The notes under the pieces were generated by a model. The model was not told the origin of the DNA. It did not search any database and saw only the letters and a program-made list of their open reading frames with translations. DNA of 9,969 nucleotides, from the NCBI GenBank assembly GCA_024231375.1, contig JAAEQP010000830.1, forward strand, positions 1 to 9,969. The letters run 5' to 3'. Every line of letters begins with the position of its first letter. Position 1 is the stretch's first letter. Positions 1-6,864 of this stretch are shown one piece after another. The stretch is from a bacterium (GTDB taxonomy: Bacteria > Hydrogenedentota > Hydrogenedentia > Hydrogenedentiales > SLHB01). The position numbers and the translations under genes were made by a program.

Positions 1-139
1 CGATCTGGTCCATCCGAACCAGAGCGACGCGCTCTGGCAAGTCGGGGAGAGGTTTGGTTTCGCCCGACTTGCAGGCCGCATAACTGGCGTTGATCCGGAA
101 CTCCCGATTCAACACGCGGAGCAGCTTGCCCGCCATCAT
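1..139 (-). CDS. Probable glycosyltransferase family 9 (heptosyltransferase-like), N-terminal fragment, cut by window edge
   Basis: The frame opens with two consecutive ATG codons (139 and 136) and stays open for 46 codons to the window edge. A GAGAGG ribosome binding site (148-153) sits 8 bases before the first ATG, which is why I start there. The peptide begins MMAGKLLRVLNREF and ends PERVALVRMDQI, with the next codon starting in G. This resembles the first beta strand and loop of GT9 enzymes (typically ILVIRLDRIGD), which move heptose or related sugars onto lipopolysaccharide core at the inner face of the cytoplasmic membrane. The roughly 35 residues before that strand would be an N-terminal extension. 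Third codon positions are mostly G or C, as expected for this genome. It follows the MCP gene by 146 bp, across a hairpin and a sigma-54-like site. An opposing plus-strand frame (2-289) is also open but has no start in the window. The family call rests on about 12 residues and is tentative. Confidence 0.5.
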   Translation of the reverse strand, partial: MMAGKLLRVLNREFRINASYAACKSGETKPLPDLPERVALVRMDQI

Positions 140-162
140 TGGATGTGCCTCTCTTCCATGGC

Positions 163-178
163 AGCAACCATACGGCCA
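163..178 (-). promoter_or_regulatory. Possible sigma-54 (-24/-12) promoter upstream of the GT9-like gene
   Basis: On the minus strand the site reads TGGCCGTATGGTTGCT. It has the required GG-N10-GC spacing and matches the consensus TGGCACG-N4-TTGCW at TGGC and TTGCT; the mismatches are the three bases after TGGC. With the C of the -12 element at 164, transcription would start near 152, about 13 bases before the ATG. That start lies at the edge of the ribosome binding site, which counts slightly against it. It would place the glycosyltransferase under the same sigma factor as the RsbW/MCP pair. No activator site is evident next to it. Confidence 0.35.
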
Positions 179-236
179 CTACAACGAGTGCGTCAAGCAC
201 CCGCGTCAGGTGCGCACATCCAGTCGGAAGAGAAGA

Positions 237-258
237 CGCGGCGGCCGAAGCCGCCGCG
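237..258 (-). terminator. Hairpin terminator candidate after the MCP gene
   Basis: A perfect 9-bp GC stem (CGCGGCGGC pairing with GCCGCCGCG) encloses a four-base loop. On the minus-strand transcript the loop is UUCG closed by a C-G pair, an exceptionally stable tetraloop. It begins about 28 bases after the MCP stop codon and is followed on the minus strand by a pyrimidine stretch, TCTTCTCTTCC, rather than a clean run of T. It could end the RsbW/MCP transcript or protect its 3' end. The imperfect T tract is the main weakness. Confidence 0.6.
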
Positions 259-285
259 CCTTGCTGCACCCATGCAGTCTACCTG

Positions 286-2256
286 CTAGAAATCGGAGAG
301 ATCCTCATCGTCAAGCGGAATCACTTCCTCCGGTCGCGCGACCTGCTCCGGAGGCGGCGCGTCGCCTGCGGGCTTCCTTTTGCGGGGGTTGTCAGCCGTG
401 AGGCGCGGGACCTCCGGGGCGTACGCGCGCGGGGCTGGTTTGTGTTGCGCCCGCCCGCTCGCGGCCGGGGGAGCGCCCTGGCTCCCGCCTACAATGCTGG
501 CCAGTGTGCCGACCATGTCATTGAGTGTTTCAGCCTGAGCGGACAGCTCCTCACTCGCGGAAGCGGCCTCCTCCGAGCTGGCCGCGTTCGCCTGGGTCAC
601 TCTGTCCATCTGGGCGACGGCCGTGTTGATCTGGTCCACGCCCTGGGCCTGCTCGTTACTGGCCGCGGTCACCTCGGAAATCAGCTGATTCACTTTGCCG
701 ATCCCTTCGGAGATTTGGCGCAGCATGTCGCCGACTTCGGTGGATACGCGCACGCCGTTGTCGGTGTTCTGCTGCGATTCCTCGATGAGTTCCGACGTGC
801 TCCTGGCGGCATCCGCGCTGCGTTGCGCGAGATTTCGGACCTCCTCGGCCACTACCGCGAAGCCCTTGCCTGCCTCGCCCGCACGCGCGGCCTCGACGGC
901 CGCGTTCAAGGCCAGCAGATTGGTCTGGAACGCGATCTCGTCGATGGTCTTGATGATCTTGGCCGTCTCGTCCGACGACACCTTGATTCGCTCAATGGCG
1001 GACGACATCCGTTCCATGGCCTCGATGCCCTGCTCAGCCGCGCCCGAGGCCTCGGTGGACATCTGATTGGCCTGGTTGGCATTGTCCGCATTCTGGCGCG
1101 TCATGGAGGCCATCTCTTCAAGGGACGCGGACGTCTCCTCGAGGGACGAGGCCTGCTCACTAGCGCCCTCAGCCATCTGCTGACTGGCCGAACTCACCTG
1201 CCCAGCGGCGTTTGTGACCTGCTCGGAGCCGTCGCCGAGTTCGACTATGACACGGTTGATGGGCCGCGTGATCATGTTTGTGATTACCACGGCAAGCACG
1301 ATACCAGCCACGATGCTCGCCAGCGTCAAGGAGACGGCGATGGTGTTGGTCCGGGTCATGATATGGTCCATGTCCACTTGCAGCGACTTCTCAAAGAGGT
1401 CCATGGACGCCACCACGTCCGTAGCGGCTTTCGCCATGGCGGTATTGGCCTGTCGGTCCATCACGATGCCTGCATAGAAGTCTTCACCGGCCTGGGCATA
1501 CTGGTCAATGGACTGGGAAATCCCGGCCGCGGCCTCAGACAGGACCGCGTCGCCCTTCACGGCTTCGGTCCACTTGGCAAGCCCGTCGCGGACATTGCCG
1601 AGTTGCTTGTTGTAGCCTTCCCATTGGGCGTCGGCCTCGGTCGCAATCAGGTACACGGCCGTGACCCGGAGGAGGAGGTAGGGTGCAATGACATTTCGAT
1701 CCAGACCGTTCGCGGTCCGATTCCATTTCATGACACCGGGCAAATCCTGCCCTTCTTCGGCCTGCTTGAGCGCCGGCACAATGGTTTCATCCATGGCCGT
1801 GCCGATACTGTCCGTGATGCTCCAGCCGACATCCTTCCACACCTGAAACGCGGCGTCGCGCATCTTGCGTGCTTCCACCTGGCTGTCGAAGGCTTTCTTG
1901 TACGCCTCCACGTTGCCCAAGGCGCCCGACAGCAGCGTCACCTCCTCAGTCGTGATGCCGTCGGCGCTCTGCGTCGCGCCGATCGCCTCGGTCAGCGCAG
2001 TGTACGCCGTGCGCCACTTGTCTTCGGCATTCTTGCCGTCCGGGCCCGCTTCAAAGCCCCGGAGGGCGAAGTCCCGCCGGTGGGCTGCGCAGCCGTTGAC
2101 GTGGGTCAGGCATTCGGATCCCATTTTCACGAGACCGCCCTTCTCGTCCACTTGCGCCAAGCCGTTCCAGCCGAAATAGCCCACCACGGCCACCAGCACC
2201 ACCAGGATGCCGAACCCGCCCGCGATCTTTGTCGAGAGCCTTGTGTTCTTCAGCAT
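286..2256 (-). CDS. Methyl-accepting chemotaxis protein (transmembrane chemoreceptor)
   Basis: A 656-residue inner-membrane chemoreceptor. I start at ATG 2256 because AAGGAGGA lies 7 bases upstream and the protein then opens with a short basic tail and a membrane helix (about 11-30). The frame is open 52 codons further up, but that stretch looks non-coding. Residues about 31-303 form a helix-rich periplasmic sensor of roughly 270 residues, the size of HBM (helical bimodular) domains and larger than a single four-helix bundle; it carries C49, C56, H52 and H59 near its start. A second membrane helix spans about 304-327. The cytoplasmic hairpin has the highly conserved tip region ([20 protein letters not shown], 439-458, then [15 protein letters not shown]). 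Glu/Gln-rich candidate methylation segments lie at about 366-384 and 557-571. TRPI follows helix 2, but a full HAMP domain is not evident. The tail (591-656) is Pro/Ala-rich, ends acidic ([10 protein letters not shown]) and lacks the NWETF-type CheR tether. Its ligand is unknown. No CheA or CheW gene is in the window. It probably shares a transcript with the RsbW-like gene, 177 bp upstream. Confidence 0.95.
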   Translation of the reverse strand: MLKNTRLSTKIAGGFGILVVLVAVVGYFGWNGLAQVDEKGGLVKMGSECLTHVNGCAAHRRDFALRGFEAGPDGKNAEDKWRTAYTALTEAIGATQSADGITTEEVTLLSGALGNVEAYKKAFDSQVEARKMRDAAFQVWKDVGWSITDSIGTAMDETIVPALKQAEEGQDLPGVMKWNRTANGLDRNVIAPYLLLRVTAVYLIATEADAQWEGYNKQLGNVRDGLAKWTEAVKGDAVLSEAAAGISQSIDQYAQAGEDFYAGIVMDRQANTAMAKAATDVVASMDLFEKSLQVDMDHIMTRTNTIAVSLTLASIVAGIVLAVVITNMITRPINRVIVELGDGSEQVTNAAGQVSSASQQMAEGASEQASSLEETSASLEEMASMTRQNADNANQANQMSTEASGAAEQGIEAMERMSSAIERIKVSSDETAKIIKTIDEIAFQTNLLALNAAVEAARAGEAGKGFAVVAEEVRNLAQRSADAARSTSELIEESQQNTDNGVRVSTEVGDMLRQISEGIGKVNQLISEVTAASNEQAQGVDQINTAVAQMDRVTQANAASSEEAASASEELSAQAETLNDMVGTLASIVGGSQGAPPAASGRAQHKPAPRAYAPEVPRLTADNPRKRKPAGDAPPPEQVARPEEVIPLDDEDLSDF

Positions 2257-2274
2257 TGATCCGTCCTCCTTCAT

Positions 2275-2289
2275 GTTCCCGTCGGGAAC
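2275..2289. repeat. 15-bp inverted repeat just upstream of the MCP ribosome binding site
   Basis: GTTCCCG-T-CGGGAAC is a perfect inverted repeat with 7-bp arms. It sits directly upstream of the AAGGAGGA binding site in the 177-bp gap between the RsbW-like and MCP genes. A second small hairpin (AACGG-AAA-CCGTT on the minus strand, about 2300-2312) lies next to it. They may shape the leader before MCP translation or bind a protein. I see no convincing promoter in this gap, which fits co-transcription from the upstream sigma-54 promoter. Confidence 0.4.
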
Positions 2290-2433
2290 TGCCCCGATTA
2301 ACGGTTTCCGTTCCGACGGCGAGGACTGACATGGAGCGCGGCTGGCCACCACCCCGCTCGGTCCGCTGTCAGTGCCCCGTCGCTTCGCACATCCATCCAG
2401 CCCGAAGCCCACTCAGCCTTCACTCTGGACGGT

Positions 2434-2886
2434 TCATTCCTCATCCGATGTCCCACCACTGCCTTCCAGTTCCACAATAGCCGTTACTTGATTGCCCTTC
2501 TCATTGAACGCAAGCTCCGTTGTCAGGGCGTTCACGAGAGCGAACCCTCGTTGGCGCACTTGACGCGGGTCGTCCGGGAGGCGCGTGTCCACAGTGTTGA
2601 CGTCGAATCCGTCGCCCTCGTCCTCCACCGTGATCCGGTATCGCCGGTCGTCGATACACTCGACCGTGAAAAGCACCCGGCGGGATTCCTCGCTCCGGTT
2701 CCCGTGGACCACGGCGTTCATGAGCAGTTCGCGGACCACCACTTCGATGTTGGGGGCCTCAGCCGCCGAGGACGGCCAGATGAAGTCGTCCACCAGGCAG
2801 GTCACGTGGCCCACGATGTCCACCCTTGACGGAACGCTGCACCGTAGACGTTTCGGCGTTCGCTCGAGTATTGCGACGATTCCCAT
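2434..2886 (-). CDS. RsbW-like ATP-binding protein (anti-sigma-factor-type serine kinase, HATPase_c_2)
   Basis: A 150-residue, single-domain GHKL ATPase. I start at ATG 2886, which has GGGAGGT 5 bases upstream and lies about 16 bases after the predicted sigma-54 start site; the open frame runs 25 codons further, but that would cross the promoter. The nucleotide site is visible: N box E53-LLMN57-AVVHGN (to 63), G1 box D89-E-G91-D-G93-F94, and the G2-like R113-G-F-A-L-V. Length and order match RsbW/SpoIIAB-type proteins, which phosphorylate STAS-domain anti-sigma antagonists on serine and sequester a sigma factor or other partner. No antagonist (STAS), PP2C phosphatase or ECF/SigB-like gene is adjacent, so its partner is unknown. 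It may be an orphan switch kinase. Its position directly after a sigma-54 promoter and before a chemoreceptor suggests a role in the same sensory output, but this is inference. The acidic tail (GSGGTSDEE) is unremarkable. Confidence 0.9.
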   Translation of the reverse strand: MGIVAILERTPKRLRCSVPSRVDIVGHVTCLVDDFIWPSSAAEAPNIEVVVRELLMNAVVHGNRSEESRRVLFTVECIDDRRYRITVEDEGDGFDVNTVDTRLPDDPRQVRQRGFALVNALTTELAFNEKGNQVTAIVELEGSGGTSDEE

Positions 2887-2912
2887 ACCGACCTCCCAAG
2901 GACCTGCATAAT

Positions 2913-2927
2913 TGCAAGGGGCGTGCC
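2913..2927 (-). promoter_or_regulatory. Sigma-54 (-24/-12) promoter for the RsbW-like/MCP genes
   Basis: On the minus strand the site reads CGGCACGCCCCTTGCA (2928-2913). This matches the sigma-54 consensus TGGCACG-N4-TTGCW at every defined position except the first T, with exact GG-N10-GC spacing. The C of the -12 element at 2914 puts the start site near 2902, leaving a leader of about 16 bases that just holds the GGGAGGT binding site (2891-2897). Such promoters need an AAA+ activator. One is encoded directly upstream on the same strand, and a perfect palindrome lies about 113 bp upstream of the start site, a usual enhancer distance. Confidence 0.8.
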
Positions 2928-2999
2928 GTTTCCGGATCGACGGCGTAAATGGAATTCTCACAGTGGGTTGTCAGCGAAAACGTGGGGGATGATCGGAGA

Positions 3000-3031
3000 G
3001 GGAGGGGTGTAACCATGGTTACACCCCTCCC
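3000..3031. promoter_or_regulatory. Perfect 32-bp palindrome, candidate enhancer site for the NtrC-type regulator
   Basis: Both arms match without a mismatch: GGGAGGGGTGTAACC, then the central AT, then GGTTACACCCCTCCC. The core is GTGTAACCATGGTTACAC. Neither side carries a run of T, and it lies about 103 bp beyond the regulator's stop codon, so it does not look like an intrinsic terminator for that gene. Its centre is about 113 bp upstream of the predicted sigma-54 start site, the position where dimers of NtrC-family activators usually bind. I therefore read it as a binding site, most simply for the adjacent response regulator. No second copy is apparent in the window. Confidence 0.65.
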
Positions 3032-3133
3032 GGATGAACAGTCATTAGTGCTTACAGGGAAACCACTTGCGACGATTGTGACATTCGGCCGAGGTGTGCA
3101 CTATCTTACGCCCTTTCGGGCCGCTGACACGTC

Positions 3134-4546
3134 TCAGCCCGAACTGTCTCCTTTCTCCCGATTGCGCAGCCGTTTGTTGAGGGCTGGCCGTGAGATGCCC
3201 AGGAGCCGTGCGGCAACGGTCTGGTTGCTCTTGGCCCGCCGCATCGCCTCGTCCACTAGAGCCTCGCCCGCTTCCCGGAGCGTGGGGAAGCGGTCCCCCA
3301 TCATTAGAAGCGAGTCTTCCGGATCGTCACCTTGGACAGGCCCTCGCCGAGTGTCTTCGCCCAGGCGGTCTCTGAAGACCCCAGTCGAAAGCACGCCGCC
3401 CGTATGCCGGCTGACCGCTTCGAACACCATTGCCTCCAACTCCCGGATGTTCCCGGGGAAGTGATACGCCGACAGCAAGACCGCGAGTTCGGGCGGCTGA
3501 GTGGGTTTCTTCTTGCCAAGAGTGGTGGCGGCGATTCCTAGAAGACGGTCCACCAGGAGGGGGACGTCGCCGAGACGCTCCCGAAGAGGCGGAATCGCCA
3601 CGTGATGGGTCTGCAAGCGGTAGTAGAGGTCCTTCCGAAACGCCCCCTCCTCCTGGAGGACCGCCAAGTCCCGGTTGGTCGCTACGATCACGCGGGCTTC
3701 CGAACGGCGTGCCGTGTCCGATCCGAGAGGCATGTACTCGCCTTCCTGAAGCAAGCGCAACAGTTTCACCTGCGACGCGTTGCTGAGGTCGCCGATTTCG
3801 TCGAGGAACAGCGTGCCCCCCGCGGCCCGTTCGATGAGGCCGGGGCGCGCGCCGTTGGCGCCGGTGAACGCGCCCCTGACATGCCCGAACAAGGTGTCGG
3901 AAAACACGCTGTCATCGACACCGGCTACGTTCACTGCCACGAACGGGCCCTGGAGCCCGCTCACGCTGTGGACGGCCTTGGCGATGAGCTCTTTCCCTAC
4001 ACCCGTTTCACCCGTGATCAGGATCGGCTTGCCCGTCGTGGCAGCGGTCTCGACATACTGGAGCACGGTCCGCATTCTCGGGTCGCTGGTCACGATGCCC
4101 GCGAAGGCCTCTGGGTGATTCAGGTCGCCCGAGAGCATCCGCTCGCGCAATTGCGCGTTCTCCAATTGCAGTGCCCGAAGTTCGAGCGCCCGCCGCACAC
4201 CGGAAACCAGACGGCTCTCCTCGACCGGTTTCACCATGTAGTCGAAGGCTCCCGCCGTCATGCAGCGGACCGCTGTGTCGGCGTCATTGGCGCCGGTCAG
4301 GATGATAACGGGGATCTCGGGGTACTCCTGCCGGATCTGTTGCAGCAGTTCTTCACCCGAAATATGAGGCATCCAGATGTCGAGGAGGACGGCGCCGATC
4401 GAGCGGGACGCCAGGATGCCGAGCACCTTGCGGCTGTCCTCACAGCAGATGACGTCCCTGATCCCCGCGAAGCGCAAGGCCACCTCGCTGACGAGCAAGG
4501 GCTCCCGTTCGTCGTCCACGGCCAATACAGCAAGCGCATTCGACAT
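3134..4546 (-). CDS. Sigma-54-dependent response regulator, NtrC family (REC-AAA+-Fis HTH)
   Basis: A 470-residue cytoplasmic transcription activator with the full NtrC-type order. The receiver domain (about 4-120) has the acidic pair D11/D12, the phosphoacceptor D56 in LLDIWMP, T84 and K106 in VKP. The AAA+ domain (about 148-380) has Walker A GETGVGKE (179-186), an intact sigma-54-contacting GAFTGA loop (225-230), Walker B GGTLFLDE (243-250), ATNRDL and the arginine-finger region FRKDLYYRL. The C-terminal Fis-type helix-turn-helix is at about 441-461 (NQTVAARLLGISRPALNKRLR). All residues needed for phosphorylation, ATP hydrolysis and sigma-54 contact seem present. I chose ATG 4546, which has GAGGTG 9 bases upstream. 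A GTG at 4558 would add four residues and overlap the kinase stop in GTGA. Either way the two genes are translationally coupled, which marks the kinase as its cognate partner. Its likely target is the sigma-54 promoter downstream. Confidence 0.97.
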   Translation of the reverse strand: MSNALAVLAVDDEREPLLVSEVALRFAGIRDVICCEDSRKVLGILASRSIGAVLLDIWMPHISGEELLQQIRQEYPEIPVIILTGANDADTAVRCMTAGAFDYMVKPVEESRLVSGVRRALELRALQLENAQLRERMLSGDLNHPEAFAGIVTSDPRMRTVLQYVETAATTGKPILITGETGVGKELIAKAVHSVSGLQGPFVAVNVAGVDDSVFSDTLFGHVRGAFTGANGARPGLIERAAGGTLFLDEIGDLSNASQVKLLRLLQEGEYMPLGSDTARRSEARVIVATNRDLAVLQEEGAFRKDLYYRLQTHHVAIPPLRERLGDVPLLVDRLLGIAATTLGKKKPTQPPELAVLLSAYHFPGNIRELEAMVFEAVSRHTGGVLSTGVFRDRLGEDTRRGPVQGDDPEDSLLMMGDRFPTLREAGEALVDEAMRRAKSNQTVAARLLGISRPALNKRLRNREKGDSSG

Positions 4547-4554
4547 TCCGCGAG

Positions 4555-6732
4555 TCACCTCATCCGGGGAAGCTGGACACGAACCGTCATCCCGTCCCCC
4601 AGCGACGAATCGATCTGGAGGTCGCCATGATGCTCATGAACAATCGTAGCACAGATGGAGAGTCCCAGCCCGGTTCCGCCAGACTCCCGCCTTGTCGTGA
4701 AGAAGGGTTCGACGAGGCGGGGGAGGTTCGCCTTGGGCACCCCGATCCCCTCGTCACGCACGCTGACCACAACCTCGTCGGCTGTCTCGTCGTAGGCCGT
4801 GGTCACTTCGATGGCCCTGCCCGCATCGGGAAGGGCCTGGCATGCATTCTGGAGTAGGTTGACAATTACTTGCTCAAGGCGGCGGTAGTTGCCCAGCAGC
4901 TCCGGAATCCCCTCACCATACGCCACGTTGAACCGCTCCGTCGATTTCCCGATCATCGTGCGCATGAGGGTCACCGACGATTGGACCACCGAGTTGATGC
5001 TCACCACATCGAGATGCCCCGCCGGATTCTGACGGACGAAGTCCCGCAACTCCTGGACGATATCCTTGATTCGAGCCGACGAATCGTTCAGCGCCTTGAG
5101 CAGGTCGGGCACATACTCCCGAACCTCCGACAGAGTGAGGCCACCGACGCGGTCGTCGGCGTGGGTTTCCCGGTACTCGTCCATGATCGGCGCGATCCGA
5201 TCCCAGAAATGGCTCAGCGACCGCGCACTCGAACCGACGACGAAATTGGGGTTGTTGATTTCGTGGGCGACGCCCGAAACCAGGATCCCCAGCGATGCCA
5301 GTTTGTCGGTCTGAACGAGCTGTTCCTGGTGTTTGCGAGTCGCTTCCTCGGCCTGTTTGCGCTCCGTCACGTCACGCAGGATGCCCTCCACCGCCACGCA
5401 CTCTCCTGCGTCGTCGAACACGGGCGCAATCTGGTGCTCCGTCCACATGATCGTCCCGTCGTCGCGGACAAGCCGCAGCGAGCGAGGCGAAGACGTGGCC
5501 TTGGGGTTCTGCAAATATGCGTCGATGCGGGTTCGGTCTTTGGGGTGGATCAGCCGGAATGCCCGCTGCGGGTCGCGGCGCAACTCCTCCGCCTCGTGGC
5601 CCGTCAATTCTCGAACGGCAGGGCCAATGTAGTCGAAGCCTCGCGTGGGCCGCAGTCGGAGCCGATAGACAACGTCCCGCGCGTTCTCCACCAGACGACG
5701 GAACTGGGCCTCGCCCTCGCGCACGCGCTCTTCGGCGTAGCGCCGGTCTGTGATGTCGAGAAACGAACCCAGCAGACGTAGGGGGGCATCGTCTGCGTCC
5801 CGTTCGATGATGCGGGCCTGTGTTAGCAGCCACCGTTCCTCGCCTGTCGGAAGAATCACGCGGCACTCGGCCTCGTACATTGGCGCCTCCCCCTGGAGGA
5901 ACAACACCATCCGTTCCTCGACCTTCCTACGGTCATCCGGGTGGAGCATCTCGCGCCACGTCGCGAAATCGTGGCCTCCCCGGTCTGCCTCCAGACCGGG
6001 AAGCGCCGCGGTTCCCGCGACGATCCGCGCCTTGCCCGAGGCCAGGTCCAGTTCCCAGAGCCCCAATCCCAAACCCTCGACGGCCGACTCGATGCTCTGG
6101 CGCGTAGATTCCACGGCAGCCTCGGTGCGGCGGCGCTCGTCGGGGTCGATCCCTGTGACAACGGCTCCCAAGAGGCCGCTCTCCACCACGCCCACAGCGC
6201 GGACGCGGACAGGCCCCTGCCCGAAACCCGCGTCGGTACGGAATCCGGCTGCATCAGGGCTTTCGTCCACCCCTTCGATACACGAACGCAGCCGTTCGAC
6301 GTTCTCGGCGGGTACCAGGCCATACAATGACGTCCCGGTGAGTGAATCGGTGTCGCGTCCAAACAACTGCGCCGCGGCTCGATTGCATGCGACGACGGCT
6401 CCGGCGCAGTCCACAAGCGCCATCGGACGCACGTCGACGTCCAGCATGTCACGCAACACGATTTGCCGGTTTCGGGTCCGTTCCTCGCGCTTCGCGAGGC
6501 GTGTCAACTGTCTCTGGACAAGCAGGAACACGAGGATGACGCTCACGACCAGAAACACCCAAGGCGCGCTTGTCCCCGGCACCGAACCGGTAGAATCTCC
6601 CGCGAAGAGGGCATGGATAGGGCTATCCCACAGCAGCACCCAGCAAAGGCCCACTGCGGCATAGACAGCGACGACGCGGAGTGCCTCCCACGAGGCGCGC
6701 GTCCCGCCAGGATGCGGAATACGGTCTGCCAT
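4555..6732 (-). CDS. Membrane-anchored PAS-domain sensor histidine kinase
   Basis: A 725-residue two-component kinase. I start at ATG 6732 because AGGGGGAG lies 5 bases upstream and the open 32-codon extension above it has no binding site. Two membrane helices (about 17-35 and 57-73) are separated by only about 20 residues, so there is almost no external sensor. Sensing probably falls to three cytoplasmic PAS regions, at about 95-200, 210-333 (with GLWELDL and LGSFLDITDRR) and 338-460 (EGILRDVTERKQAEE). The kinase core has the H box GVAHEINNPNF with phospho-acceptor H490, then N box NLLQNACQA (625-633), G1 DEGIG (660-664), EPFFTTR and G2 GTGLGLS (686-692). There is no receiver domain. HEINNP-type kinases of this form usually partner NtrC-family regulators, which fits the coupled downstream gene. 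The signal is not predictable. PAS-bound heme or flavin is possible, but no diagnostic residues stand out. Confidence 0.96.
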   Translation of the reverse strand: MADRIPHPGGTRASWEALRVVAVYAAVGLCWVLLWDSPIHALFAGDSTGSVPGTSAPWVFLVVSVILVFLLVQRQLTRLAKREERTRNRQIVLRDMLDVDVRPMALVDCAGAVVACNRAAAQLFGRDTDSLTGTSLYGLVPAENVERLRSCIEGVDESPDAAGFRTDAGFGQGPVRVRAVGVVESGLLGAVVTGIDPDERRRTEAAVESTRQSIESAVEGLGLGLWELDLASGKARIVAGTAALPGLEADRGGHDFATWREMLHPDDRRKVEERMVLFLQGEAPMYEAECRVILPTGEERWLLTQARIIERDADDAPLRLLGSFLDITDRRYAEERVREGEAQFRRLVENARDVVYRLRLRPTRGFDYIGPAVRELTGHEAEELRRDPQRAFRLIHPKDRTRIDAYLQNPKATSSPRSLRLVRDDGTIMWTEHQIAPVFDDAGECVAVEGILRDVTERKQAEEATRKHQEQLVQTDKLASLGILVSGVAHEINNPNFVVGSSARSLSHFWDRIAPIMDEYRETHADDRVGGLTLSEVREYVPDLLKALNDSSARIKDIVQELRDFVRQNPAGHLDVVSINSVVQSSVTLMRTMIGKSTERFNVAYGEGIPELLGNYRRLEQVIVNLLQNACQALPDAGRAIEVTTAYDETADEVVVSVRDEGIGVPKANLPRLVEPFFTTRRESGGTGLGLSICATIVHEHHGDLQIDSSLGDGMTVRVQLPRMR

Positions 6733-6779
6733 ACGACTCCCCCTCTCCGCCCCCGGAGTTTTTGAGGAGAGCCTGACCA

Positions 6780-6797
6780 CTACACATCTTTGTGTAG
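6780..6797. repeat. Inverted repeat in the leader of the kinase gene, possible operator
   Basis: CTACACA-TCTT-TGTGTAG has perfect 7-bp arms and a 4-base spacer. It lies about 48 bp upstream of the kinase ATG and would overlap the start site of the weak promoter proposed at 6800-6828. Its arms share a loose GTGTA core with the large palindrome at 3000-3031, but arm order and spacing differ, so I do not claim it is the same site. It could be an operator or an mRNA hairpin. Confidence 0.35.
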
Positions 6798-6799
6798 CC

Positions 6800-6828
6800 A
6801 TCATGGTGTGGTCGAGTCGGAAAATCAA
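6800..6828 (-). promoter_or_regulatory. Weak sigma-70-type promoter candidate for the kinase/regulator operon
   Basis: On the minus strand TTGATT (6828-6823) is followed after 17 bases by CATGAT (6805-6800); each hexamer matches four of six consensus bases. It lies in the 132-bp gap between the DUF4091-like gene and the kinase, with a predicted start near 6793 and a leader of about 60 bases. I found no GG-N10-GC sigma-54 motif here. The score is modest and the hexamers could occur by chance. Confidence 0.25.
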
Positions 6829-6864
6829 CTCTCACAGGCAGTTCGCCACCAAGCCAAGTTGTCG

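Noticed and set aside
2..289. Plus-strand open frame entering from the left edge, with a DLVHPN stretch recalling the DxxH block of SGNH hydrolases, and a stop overlapping the MCP stop in CTAG
   Set aside because: Its second half looks non-coding, its third-position GC is lower, and the minus strand over the same bases has a start codon, a ribosome binding site and a GT9-like N terminus. It remains a weak alternative.
139..2259. Plus-strand open frame of 706 codons lying antisense to the MCP gene
   Set aside because: It mirrors the MCP coding frame, has no recognisable domain, and its composition (rich in Gly, Arg, His, Leu) is what the antisense of a GC-rich gene gives. The MCP on the other strand has unmistakable family motifs.
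2257..2412. 52-codon N-terminal extension of the MCP
   Set aside because: The extension is not protein-like and would place residues before a normal basic-tail/membrane-helix start; the ATG at 2256 has an excellent ribosome binding site.
3105..3125. GCCC-GAAA-GGGC hairpin after the regulator stop as a terminator
   Set aside because: The stem is only 4 bp and no T run follows, so it is not convincing as a terminator.
3602..4630. Plus-strand open frame of 342 codons opposite the response regulator
   Set aside because: It is an antisense shadow; it has no domain signal and overlaps a complete, motif-rich NtrC-family gene.
4870..5781. Plus-strand open frame of 303 codons opposite the kinase
   Set aside because: It is an antisense shadow of the PAS/kinase coding region with no recognisable motifs.
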